Below, one piece after another: positions 45,797 through 58,300 of a stretch of DNA of 64,000 bases. The position numbers and the translations under genes were made by a program. Numbering within the stretch: the stretch's first letter is position 1; every line of letters begins with the position of its first letter. This DNA is from Cladochytrium replicatum. Its lineage: Eukaryota > Chytridiomycota > Chytridiomycetes > Cladochytriales > Cladochytriaceae. The notes beneath the pieces were generated by a model, which worked only from the letters and a program-made list of their open reading frames with translations, did not search any database and was not told where the DNA came from. The stretch spans positions 1-64,000 of the forward strand of contig JAHLKD010000074.1 in NCBI GenBank assembly GCA_025526935.1, written 5' to 3'.

Positions 45797-46650
45797 GACC
45801 ACTTTTGAACCAGTACAACTTTGATGTAGAAATGGCATAGCACATCCTGTTTTGTCAGCACATGTCCCATTGAACAGTCGTACAGTCCCTGCAAAGCATT
45901 TGAGGGCTTGATGTGTGAGCCGCTCAAGAGATAGCAAGAGATTTACATATCTCTAAAGAGACCACGAGCGAGGCATCACACACAAAAGTTTACTTTACAT
46001 TTGATGTTTTGCAGGTTATACCTTTGCACTTGAGGCCCTCAGCAGTAATTGGTGAGCCCTGGAAACAATTAAATTCTCGAAATAGTGGAAGGAAATAGTA
46101 GAGCTATTAAAACAATCCATTTTCCAAACAATAATACTGTGCGAAAAGTCTTTAGCTCTCTTAGCAGTGCTTCACATAAGAGAAGGCACCTACAGGATTA
46201 TGCAAAATTGCATACACACTTATTTGAAACAAGAAAGGTTTATAAATTATGTTGAGTTTTATAAATCTATGTTGAAATATTGATCACAGATTCAATAATT
46301 GCAGGCAAACTGAACTCAAATTGCATAATTTACCAACTTGTAGCACTAGAACTTCAATGGCAAAGTAATTGTTTGTTTCCTAGTTCCAGGCTGCCAACAA
46401 AAGCATAGGCCAAATTAAGAGGGAATTTGTGTATTGATATTTTGTACAAGTCTAAGAGATTCTGAACAATTTGGAAATTAGCTTGTATTAAGCTCCATAA
46501 AATTATTGGGAAGGAAACTCTGAAGCTTTGAAACGTTTACGTCATGTCCTTATGTGTATTGCTATAGCTAAAAGCAATTTGAACAGGATAATGAAAGTAA
46601 GAGCATATTGAGCATATACAATGTATCATTAAAGACCCTGAATTTTGTAA
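45797..46650. other. AT-rich intergenic
   Basis: No gene, tRNA or recognisable element. The sequence becomes clearly AT-richer from here on than the 17-39 kb region. Confidence 0.5.
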
Positions 46651-47178
46651 CAAGTCCTGAAAGTAATTTTCATCCAATGGGTGAATTGACAAAATGTACC
46701 CGATCTGATAGGCGTGGTTTTCAGGAAAGTTTTTTGGGTTGGATCCAGGTCAGGTGTCAGGTCCAGAAGCAAAACCCTTATTGGGTTGAGTTTTAGACCC
46801 GAGTAAAACCCAATCTCATAAGAAAAGATAGAAGGAAGCCGTTTATATTTTCTGTCCACGCAGACACTTTCAAGATGACAATTTAGGTTTTGTGACGATA
46901 TTTTTTCTATCCACAACAGACCTTGAGAGCTACACTTTCTGTCCACTCAGACACTTTCCAAGATGACACAATCGAGATTTTGTTTGACCTTCTTTTCTTT
47001 CAAGTTAAAACACAAAACGGACAGGGTCAGGGTCGGGTACAGGTTTCGATAACTGCGTGTCAGGTTTGGCACTGCTACCTGCAGTGACCCGGCGGGTCCC
47101 CAGACATACATTACCCAACATTAGGGTTAGTTTCAGGTCGACTCTCACCTGGACCTGACCCGGACCCGTCGAACCTTA
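46651..47178 (-). mobile_element. non-autonomous or truncated hAT copy
   Basis: The reverse complement aligns with the terminal part of the hAT element at 1.5-2.58 kb. It has two TGTC-n-GGACA cores (near 46,865 and 46,945) about 90 bp apart, the following GGGTTTTACTCGGG block, and the GGGTACATTT block. The other side (46,990-47,178) is also rich in degenerate ACCCG motifs and ends CGAACCTTA, a match to the CGATCCTTA end at 2584. No transposase sequence and no 96-bp satellite units are present. Most CpG sites of the other copy are TpG or CpA here. The left end is worn. Confidence 0.65.
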
Positions 47179-47500
47179 GACTGGAGACATCCAGGAGTTC
47201 TCAATGCAGGATGCAGAGAGACCTGTTGGTTATAATTGTTGACCTGATAAATTGTTTATTCAGGAAGAATAATATGTATTTATGATGGCAAGTACGTGTG
47301 TTACATGTCTTCTATGATGTTACCACATATGTAATATTACCTACATTACATATCACTTCATTCCGTGGGTATTCTTTGTTCCCAATTAAGAACAAGAATC
47401 CATTGTCCAATTGAAACATTATTTAGTAATCAAGAGTAATATCTACTTATTGGGAACAATAATTTAGTAATCAAACCAGTATCTTTATAAAGGATACGTT
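47179..47500 (+). repeat. LTR-like direct repeat, copy 1
   Basis: GACTGGAGACATCC, GGATGCAGAGAGACC and TGTTGGTTATAATTG recur, diverged, at 48,108 onward, and similarity continues for about 310 bp to a TTTAGTAATCAA block. The TGTTGG start (47,224) behind a purine-rich stretch suggests an LTR. The repeat begins exactly at the end of the hAT copy, so the hAT insertion probably interrupted it. Confidence 0.5.
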
Positions 47501-48107
47501 CGATGGTTGAATGGAGTGTAAGAGTCTCAGGATCGACTCTACTCAACCTTGACACAACAGATTATATCCTACTCCTACTACACCAATTCACCACAATATT
47601 CAACAAGTTTTAGTCGTAGTGAGTTACGTGTATGGTTACTAAAGTGACTGTAGTAGTAGAGTCCTTTTACATTCATAATCCAACACCTCTAATAATTTTA
47701 GTGACATTGTCCTATTGTAATATAGAATCATTAAATCCCTTATCTGTTGTATTAGCACTATGCTCACTTTCGGAGTTCTATCTACAAAGCAATCATATCT
47801 CCCTCAGTGAAAACTCCCAGACTCATTATTATTTTGATGTCCAACACATTGGTTAAACTAGTCTAGACAATCTGGCAGAACCTTCATTTTGTTATTTGTT
47901 GAAAGCACGAATATACTCCACTTCTGTTTTCCCATAGATCATTCCGATGTTGGCTCAAGAGCCCTAAAATCCCTGTATATACTTAAAAATTGTACTGTGG
48001 AGATTTCTACTTGCAGAGAGAAGGACATGACCTAGGGAAGATATACTCGTCACAATATTTTCCCACTTGTCAGTATCAAATTACAGAAATGAATTATATA
48101 ACAGATG
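47501..48107. other. sequence between the two LTR-like repeats
   Basis: About 600 bp, AT-rich, with only short frames. No gag or pol motif. If the repeats are LTRs the interior has been lost. Confidence 0.4.
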
Positions 48108-48436
48108 GACTGGAGACATCCAGAAGTTCTCTACGTAGGATGCAGAGAGACCTGTTGGTTACAATTGTTAAGGCGATCGGAATCGTTTACTCAGGAAGAG
48201 TAATATGTATTTATTATGGTGGAAACGCGTACTTACGTGTCTTCTATGTTGCTTCCAAATATGGTGATATTACTTACATTATGTGTTACATTAGTCCAAG
48301 GATATTCTTTGTTCCTGTTTAGGAACAAAGAATCCATTGTCTGATTGAAGCACTATTTAGTAATCACAGTAATATTTACTTATTGGGAATAGTAGTTTAG
48401 TAGTCAAGCCATACTGCTATAGAAGAGTATGCAACA
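48108..48436 (+). repeat. LTR-like direct repeat, copy 2
   Basis: This is the second copy of the repeat. Its putative LTR part would run from TGTTGGTTACAATT (48,153) to ATGCAACA (48,436), with TGTTG/CAACA inverted ends. It keeps several CpG sites (GGCGATCGGAATCG) where copy 1 has TG or other bases. Confidence 0.5.
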
Positions 48437-48449
48437 CTGATTGAATTGG

Positions 48450-48960
48450 TCACGAGAGTGATATAGAGAAGTGGACTGAGAACAGAACCTTGAAACAAAC
48501 CTCTAATCAACTCAAAAGCATCTGAAAAACAAGTTGCAAACAACCACTCTGGAAGAACAAAAATCAAACAGAGACTTCAAAACAAAAACAAATCGCCCCT
48601 AGAAAGAAGCTCAGCCCAAAGAATTGCACGATTTGTGGTGTCATAAGCTGCTTGAATATCTAAAAAACCAGCACCCAAGGAACCTTGGCATTAGGCGCAC
48701 AGGAGATACATGCCTGAAGACCAAAAAGACATTCCATTCCTGAGCAGTGTGACTGAAATCCAGCTTGGGCAGCAACAAGTGGGCGTTGAGACGTGATAGT
48801 AACTACAGTAGATAACATCACTCGTTTGAGTTCTGCTGTGTGTAATTACGTTGAATACTTATCATGATACAACACTACTGGCAGCTTCATGAGATAAAAT
48901 GATGTAGTCATGGAGTTATTGCGGCACAGCATCTATTTCACATTTTATTTGTTTACACCA
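48450..48960 (-). pseudogene. non-LTR retrotransposon (LINE) reverse transcriptase fragment
   Basis: Minus-strand frames encode ordered LINE RT blocks: VAAQAGFQSHCSG (about 48,760), VFLDIQAAYDTTNRAILW (motif A, near 48,650), and ELIRGLFQGSVLSPLLY (motif B, near 48,490). A stop lies between A and B. Motif C (YADD-type) and the endonuclease are missing. The fragment is dead and abuts the LTR-like repeat. Confidence 0.7.
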
Positions 48961-49365
48961 TTAGTTTATCTCGAGACGTTGATGTTCTTGGATGTCTTGC
49001 TTCCTTGAAAAGTACGCTCCAGAAGGGAAGTTTTTTGGATGACACTTCATCCACGCAATGAGAAGCTTAACTGCAAGAATTTGCACCCACAGAGCACCCA
49101 CCTTTGCAGCCCTCTTAGTAAAGCTCATTAATTGCCTATACAACACCAACGATCTGTTTTCAACAAATGGCGATGAAACTCACCCAATTAAGATTTTAGT
49201 CTGAAGAATCTCGAAAAAACAGAGCCAAGCATACTCAAATAGTTCACCATAAATAGCTCAACACTAAATTGGGGGAGTATCAGAGCTGGTTCATTATGAC
49301 CATTTAAAAGTTCTCTATATGTTCTTTATTATGAGGTACCAGCCTCTATAATAATAGTGCACATA
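48961..49365. other. intergenic downstream of HYDIN
   Basis: A 62-codon minus-strand open frame (48961-49149) starting MVLYRQLMSF has no family match and no context; it is not called as a gene. The rest is AT-rich and probably contains the HYDIN 3' end. Confidence 0.4.
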
Positions 49366-52300
49366 TTATTGCCCAGAAAGATAAATTATCCAGTTAACAT
49401 TGGTGACTGAATGCGAAATTGTAAGTCGACCAACAGCTTTTCTGGTTGATTGACTTGGTTTGTAAGTTATAGATATATGGATATTCTTCTTTGCCGGAAT
49501 GGTCTCAACTTGTTTCACAGTAAAAACTGGATTATCCTTAATAAATGTGAGAAATTGACTGGGCAGATCATGTTAACATACCACTGCAAGATTAAATGTC
49601 GCTGATTGAGCGAAGACATTCTTGAATCCGACAGTGGAGCTTGTGCCTGCCTTTATTAAAATTGGACCTTGTGGTTTGGGTACACCACAATGTCCAAAAA
49701 GTGGACAAAAATACTCTCCACCGATTGGAGAAGATATTAACAATTGTGTCCTAACATCACCTAACTTGGATGGCTCATACAATATATCAATACTAATCTC
49801 AATCCCAGAGGAAGATGCTAAAAGAATAATCTTTAGACGTTCTTTGTTGCAAGCTTAATGAAAATATATTACCTGGCGGAGCAATAACTGACTTGTCAAC
49901 CACAAACTCAGTACTGTCAATTTTTATTGAATATTCTGTGCGAACTTTTGAAAAGCTGATAAATCTAAACGTCTGAGTTTGGTTTCCCCCCAGGTTCACT
50001 TTAAAATGTAGACTTTTCTCAGGACTTGCTGGGCTTGCGTTGAGCTTCAAATCATACTGATATGCCCCAAGATCACTGCTCAATAACACAAACCGTGCAA
50101 TACTTTCTCTAGGGTGAAGAGGGCAGTACTCAACTTGACAGACCCCTTCACTTCTTCATCAATATTTTAGCAAATAAACATAGTTTCAATTCTTACTCAT
50201 ACTAACCTTGGCAATACTGAAATAGGATGTGGAAACAAAAGATCTGGATGATTACATGTTGCACTGAATGTAATTGGGATGGTGAGTGGATTTGAGATCA
50301 TAATATCACGTAAACAAGACTGTCGTACTACTGTTGACATATCAATCATTCCAATAACACCTGGTGGAGTTGATTTGAACGTTATAGAATATAGAAGATA
50401 TTCTTGCGTGCTTTCATTCTTAAAAATAAGTTTAAGATTTGTAACTCCCTCTTTGTAGGCAAAGAATTGCAGTTTATACTCTTTTGAAACATGTCCTTGA
50501 ACATCAATAAAATCATTCCCCTTCAGAACAATAGATGGATCTGCCTTTGGAATGTCCATTATTACTTTAAATCTCTGGGGTCTTTTAAGCCAATTTTCTA
50601 CATTAAAAATCTCAGTATATAGAGTCTTAGATGGAAGCTCGCGGCTGATGACTCCAGCAGGGACAGGTTTGTCGGCAAACCCAGACAGCTTATAAAGTAT
50701 GCCATTTCCATCAGGAAGTGGGAAGAAAAGTGTACCTTCATGTCGACCATTTTCACCGTCACCTGTCATAGTTTGTGGATTGAATACTACATCGTAAGTT
50801 CCTGCTTGTCCTGCTTCTATTTCCAATACTTCTTGTCCACTCCAATAATCATTTTCTATAATAGGATGAAGGCGCCATATTGATGTAGATTTATTGACAA
50901 GAGAAACACTTTTTGTCTCTGATTGACGAACTGGTGTTGAGAATTTAATAATCTCAGTTTGTGTTGGTTGTGGTACACATATACCCGAAAGAGTCAATGT
51001 AACTGGCAGTGAGGAATCAATATGACACAAAATATTCTCATATCGAATGTCAGGATTCACTTCAGTAGGATGAAAAGTAATTTCAAGTGCAATTTCCATT
51101 CCAGGTGAAATATATCCTTCAATCGGAGTAATTGAAAAATCTGGACTAAATCGTAAATAATCCCAATGAAATTTCACACCGATATCACCAATATTTTGTA
51201 ATTGCAGCCGTCTAGTTGTTGAACTTTTTTGCACAACTGCACCAAATGGTAATGTATCGTTTTCCAGCTTCACCTCAATCCCTTGACATGCACCAATGAT
51301 AATTAGCAGCGGTTGAAGAATTCCAGGAGCTTCAATTGATAATTCATGTATAAATGGTAAGAGTCGGGCAACTGGTTGAAACTTAAATTCAACGTTTATG
51401 ATGCCTTTTGGAGGAAGTGATATTTCCATGTTTGGGAATACCGACACAGCACTTGCAGCAAGTTGCTCAAGGAGAGTTTTGGGCCCAAGTTTGAAAGCTG
51501 CTGGGATTGGACTATTATTAATTAATTTGGCAGTTCTTTTTACTATTTGTCCAATATGAAGTGAGCCAAAGTTCACATTCTTGTTTTCATGACCAATGAG
51601 TTCAACACTAAATAGAACACCTTCACCTTGTAATACAACATCAAATGCAGAAGTAGAGTTAATCTGTATTTTAACAATTTCATAGTATTTGCGTTTCTCG
51701 CGTGGTAAAAAGCGGAACTCTATCTCTGTTGACTGTTTTGGGGAAAGCACTGCAGACACCCCTTTCTGAGCTTCAAATACACTGCCATCAGCGAAGATGA
51801 CATCAAAAGCTATATCACAAATATCATCATTCGTTGCCATTATAATAGTAGTTGAAGAAGTTACTCCTGGTTTATATAAAAATTGAGAGCCAAAGTCATG
51901 CGAGAATTTTGATAGAGTCAAAACAGGCATGGATCCAATTCCTTGGAAAGAAAGTAAATATTGTTTTCCATTGGCAATTTGAAGAATTGCATTCTGTCCT
52001 TTCAACGAGCAAATTGCTGACGGGAAAAATGTGATCTCACATATGAGTTTTTCACCTTTTGGTACTGTCCCGATTTCTGGTGTAATGCTCACATATGCAC
52101 GACTATTCCTCTGAGGATTGAGATATTTCCATGAGAAATCAAAGTTAAACTTTCCAGAGTTCATAATGATAATACGCTTGATTCTTTTCTCCATAACTTG
52201 CACTTTGCCAAAATCAACTACATTATCCCGTACTGTAGTTAACTCATAGGTAGCACCATCAATTAATTCACTCATAACTGTCTCATGTATTAAATATCCC

Positions 52301-55300
52301 TCTCCTTTAACATTGAGAGTTACTGGAGTTGGTTTCTGCTTGATAATGCACATCATATTAAAGTTGTACAGTTTCTCAGCAGCAGGTGTGAAGATAATTT
52401 CCACTGGTACTTCACCATTTCCAGAAATAGTTCCACTATCGGGGGAAAATTGCAGAACAGGGTCTCCATTTGTACCCATTTCAAGAGACATATCACTGAA
52501 TGAGAAAGAAAATGGGACATCCTCCATGTTCATAAGGTTCACAATTTCTTTTGAATGTCTTCCAACTAAAATTGATCTAAAATTGATATGGGCTTGATTC
52601 ATAATAATATTAGGCTCTCTGGTACATCCCACTACCAAAAACCTAACAACAATATTGTGTGCTGGGATAGAAAAGTCCCATAAAGCTTCCTGACATGAAA
52701 AAAGTTAGGCACAAAATGTGCAATAAATAGAAATAATCACCTTTGTCTGAACACTATCAGGGAAGTATTCAAAAGTAACTTCAAACTTCTTTTGTGGAAG
52801 AACAATACCTCTGGGTGTTAAACATCTAAAGTTTTGATCCAGGTTCCCTGCCGAACAATTCCATTCAATTTCATACATTGCATCAGTTGGATTAAGAATA
52901 AAGAATTTCTTCAAATTTTTTGATCTGATTCCACATGCTTGAAATTCAATTACTCTAGTTTCATTATCTAACATCGGAATCCCATTTGATATTCCAACTT
53001 CAGGATTGCGGCGTTCTCCAATCAAATAGTCACTGTTTTCAAGCTCAAAGTGGCAAAATGGTCTCAGACTGGCTCCAGATAGCGGTATGTTGTATTTTCT
53101 AAATTCTTTTTGAGTATTTGGCAGAATAAACTCAAGCTGACCTTTGTATACAGCAACGTCTGTTGGAGAAAATTTTACAATCAATGGTGCAGAATCTCCT
53201 GCTGCGACAGTTCCATTTTTTGGTGAAACACTGAAGGGGTGACTAGTTACTTCAGAAGCAAGAATGCAAGTTTTAAAGCTCAGCGCTATTCTTCCAGTAT
53301 TCTTCAGGTACATTGTATAGGAGCGTGTTTGATACATTAGAGTATTTTTGAAACTAATAGCATGCACACTACATTCATAAGAGCAATAGTCAGCTAGTAC
53401 ATTAGCATGCAGTAAATATTCATTTGGAGTTCCAATTAGCTCTAACGTATCTCCAGCAAGCAGTGGTCGCTTGTGTTGCAAAAGCTTATCATTCATAGCC
53501 AATTTTGTGTAATTTTTCAACGTATTCTTATCTTGAACACGTATTTTTGATGCTTTGCATAAAAGAGGTTGCTTAATTAATTCTGTTGGTTGGCTTGCAA
53601 TAAATTCAATACAGACTTCTTGTTTCATTTTTGGTAAGAGAATGAAAGTAAAGGGTAAAATTGTAAAATATGAATTCTCAGCCCATTGGATAGAAAAGTA
53701 ATGGTCACTGTTATTGCACATTTTTATCGATTTACTATGTAAGTGATCAACATAGCAATCTCCAAAGTTAATCACATTCTCCTCTTTCCCTTCACTGATC
53801 TCATCAAAAGAAATATCATCAAAATATCCTTCACCTGATATATGAACTAAGTGCTCGTCGAACATGTTATCAACAATCTTAATACGTAGTTTTCCCTCTA
53901 CAAGGTGTGCAATTGTTGGCCTGAATTCAATATCTAGCACTCCAATCTGGAAAGGTTGTATCGTGACATAAGAGGAAGCTGCTTTAAGTTCAAGTTCGGT
54001 AGAATTATGAACAATCCATTCTGATTGGATTTTTGCTGGAATCACACCATCATTTCGAAGTATAATCTGTTTCATGTTTGAGCTCCCTATAAGTTTTCGA
54101 TGAAAGTCGAGTAAATAAAGCCCTGCAGTTGTTTTCCCAGTTGGATTTTCAACAATTATGTGAGGTAATGTTCCTTCTCCTCGAAGCTCAAACGTCAGTG
54201 TTTTAAAGCGAGACTCAGCGACATTTTCAACAGTTGCCTCAAAAACGCCAGCGTATGATTGAATTGACATTGGGTGGAAAGAAACAACTACGTATCGATG
54301 CTCATGGCTTGGAATTACCAGTCGTTTGGGCTCTACATCAAAAGCAAAATCAACAAGATCTGACTTAACCCGAGTGCGAGGTTTTGTATTTATCAACACA
54401 TCACAGGTTACTTTAAATGGATTTGATATCTTAAACCTTGCTGAAACTTGATTGCCAGCTAGAAAAGCCCCAAAATAAAAAACTCTCTCTTCTTCAGCAT
54501 AAATATTTGTTTGAGTTGTAAAGAGCTCAAGACGCTTACACATCATGTGTTCTTCAAATATTGATGCAAACTCTAAGGTGTTGATTCCAGGAAGACAGCT
54601 CTCTCCTATTATTCGATACCCAATGATTTCAGCAATTTCATTAACTGATCTCTCAGATATATCAATAGCAATAACTTCTTCAAAGTTCCCTGGATTCTCG
54701 GAGTGAAACTCAACAGTTATAGTTTGTCTTGTCGATGGAGAGACCACACCACTATTTGGGTAAATTGTAAATGGTCCAAAATTAACAGCATCAGCTTGTT
54801 TAACAATATCTTTCCTATTTGAAGGCCTGCTGCCTGGAGGGGAATTAGGTCTCACAGATTTTGAAAGTCTAGACTGTGTCCTCAGCTTCCCAATGCCTTT
54901 TGCTTCACCTACACCTTGAGTAGCTTTGAATATTGCAAATCTAAAATCGAATTCACCGGTATTGTCAATTGTAAATTGCCTCAATACTTTTCCACCATGA
55001 ACTACAGCCCCAAAATTAAGATCTCGCATGGGAAGGATCAAAAATTTACTGAAAACAGATCTTGCACAAATTTTAATCATAGTAGTAGATGTAACTTCTC
55101 CAGTGCCAGGTTCAAAAAATTGACATTTAAGCCCAGCATTATCTTTTACTGAAAGTTCTTTATTTGCTTTGAACACAAACTGAACTGGAAATGGTTTGTC
55201 TGAGGGCTGCATTATACCTTGTTGTGGCTGAATAGAAATTAATTCAGAAAAATCTTTTGTTTCAAAGTTAAATCTAAAGCCAACTTCATACTTTCCCTTA

Positions 55301-58300
55301 TTTTTCAATGAACACATTTGTTTTACTTCCTCACAAACTCTTGTGACTCCAAAGTCAAAGCCTCCGTCATACCCTTTTGGAAAGTGTAAATCCATAGCTA
55401 TGTCATAGGCTTCAGCAGTAACTACTATAGTGTACTCTTGGAAAATGCCACCAACTTTGTCTAAATCTGATACCTCAATTTTTATAACTTTCTTAACTAC
55501 AATGGGCTTAAGTCCTTTAAATTCTGCTGAAACTATGCATTCTTGAAATGGATCTATTATGCCCTCTATTGGACTGATAGAGAATTCTTCTCCTAATCCC
55601 TCTATCCCAATCAATTTCCACCAAATAGGCATCCATGTGGGGTTTTTTAATTTCATTTCACGTTTTTCTGTTCGTGATAGAAGCAATTTGTCAAATGATA
55701 GTATTTTTTTATCCACTTCTAGCTCTGGTTTAACTCCAATGCAAGAAATTTTGAAAATAATTGGTTCAGGATTATCTTTTACACATATTACAATAGTGTC
55801 TTCACAGTAGTTATGCTGTCTTGGATAAGCCCATATTGTCAGAGGTATGGTCTGGCCAATGCTTACATCAATTGAAGATGGATCAAAGAAAAATACATCC
55901 CCTCGTATATCATTCTTGATATAGATATTTATTCTACAATCGGCTGACGCTATGTTTGTGAGATTTACAACACATCTATTTTCTGGGAATTTTTCCAAAT
56001 ACTTTTCCCTTGGTTTACTGTGGAGAAGTGGGCCAAACTCAAAGGTATTGGTATTTAGCACATATTCACCATGAATGATAGCGCGATCGTCCTTATTTGC
56101 TCTCACATTTGTGAACATGTGTTTTGGATCAGAAATAAGTGAGGAGTATTCACATATTCCTAAACATTCAAAAGAATATGTATTGCTAGCTCCATTAATT
56201 CTGAACCTCATGTTTTGCTTAAATCTTCCAGTACAAACGGACATAAACCGTACAGTCAATTCTTTCTTTTCATGTGGAAGGATTCTCCAACGATAGCTAT
56301 TCTGTGCTTGCTTATCAAATTGGTCTGAGTCTTCTGGAGTATTGGCTTCATCTTGTATAGAGATTGGAACTTGTTGTTTCCCAACTTGAGCAATTTTTTG
56401 TTTCTTATTTGAATGATCTGGTTTAAGAGTAGCATTTGCATGTTGTTGTGTTACAGGATCCAGTAAAGATTCTTCATCAGTCTCGTTTTGATATGAACTA
56501 GGAAGGAGGGAAAAACAGGGGAGTATATTTAACTCAGTAACGGACTGAGTTGGATACCTCACAATCTGTTCTAGGAGTGGATCAGGCAATGATACTTCTT
56601 TCTCACATGAATCTACTTGTTTTAATTGGATAGGAATGATGTCACTGATAGTTTTAAAAACTGCTTCTTGATCTAGATTTGCAGATATCTCATATATACA
56701 TATCCCACATTGCTCATCTAACATATGACTATCACTTTCATTTTGGTTTGCAAGTGAACTTTGTATTGTATCAAATCCAGTCTGGTTTGATCCTGGGAGA
56801 ACAACATTGGAGATTTTTCCTTTCGGTGCTCGCTTTTCTGGAGTAGTTGATACATTCAAAATTCTTTGCCCATTTGTCAGTGATTTTTCTGTGTCTTTTG
56901 CAACTGCAATGACTCCATCTACATTATTTTGGTAATGCTCAAATCTTCTGAATATGCTCTCACTGCCAAAAATATCATTTCCATCATTCAGTGTTATTCT
57001 AGAGGCATATTCTTCTCCTTCCTGAAGCCGGTCGGTCTTTTCCAGAAACTTGCGTGACTTAGGTGTTGTAGACCCTCTTTCACTCACATTTGCCTTTGAT
57101 ATCTTGATTTGACCACCTGGCGAAGGTGCTGTTTTTTCTGGCTTTTCAGTTTTTAAATCACGATTGACATTGGAACGTCTTCCACCTCCTGCTCTTTTTC
57201 CTTTTCCTTTACTTTCTTCGTCTTTTCTATCACCAAGTCTAATAGCTAGCTCTTCCTCCCACTGTTGGCGTTCTAATTTTTTTCTATTTTGAAGTTCTTT
57301 CATTCGTTTCCTGAACTGCATTAAAGTTGCATTATATGTCTCTTTCTCAAGGTCACTCAAACTATCATATTCCACCTCTGTAATGCTCTTAAATCTATTT
57401 GCGCGTTCTTCCTCCTTTTCAATAATAACTTTCTGAATATTTGATTCGCGCTCTCTAATATGCAGAATATCTAATGTCAAGTGAACCAGGAAACACTTCT
57501 TTTTCTCTGGTATAGCATGAAGCAAAGATTTGAGAATAGACAGAACATTGGTGTGCATTTTAGATTCAAGACCATCAATAACTATCACTTTAGCACCTGA
57601 ATCATTACAAAAAATATAACGCAGATTCTCAAAAATAGTATCATCAGTTGTGTGATCAATTGATTCACTATGTCCTACTTCAGTCCTATCAATTTCAACA
57701 GTAACTCGAGGGTGTTTCCCAATTTCAAAACTTGTGTCAGGTACTTTCTGATAAAGAGAAGTATCAGAGAGAATATCTCCTGCTCTTTCAAAGAGATCAT
57801 CTATTTTCAACACCTTGAAACCATATCTAGCTTGGAGCATTTTTGCTTGTGTTGATCTTCCACTCAGTGGAGGCCCATGAAGTATTACTACTGCCGGACA
57901 TTCTATTGCTGGTTTTCCATCAACTTGTTCTACAAGTACATCAGATTTTGTCAGATTTGCATTGAATGTTTCTTTAGGGGAGAGTTTTGAATCAATAAAG
58001 TACTTTATTCTACTCTCATGAAAGTCAGTACATTGGACATAAAGTGGTGCACCTGGACCAAAACCTTCAATCTTCTTAAGTGCAGTCTCCTCATCAACGT
58101 ATTGCTTATCATACTCAACAGAATAAAACTCAACTAGATAATCTGTCGGATTGGAAACTAGAACTTTACTTTCAACTGCTTCTGCATATGGAAGAACAGG
58201 ACCCATAGAAAGCATATCAGGATCAAAATTTAATGTGAGACACTTCCCAGCCCCCTGTACATGTATTTTCAGCAATTTCGAGTTTAAAGTTATCTTAATC

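Noticed and set aside
47500-47560. Possible tRNA-like sequence (GATGGTTGAATGG...GGATCGACTC)
   Set aside because: No complete cloverleaf with matching acceptor stem could be drawn by hand.
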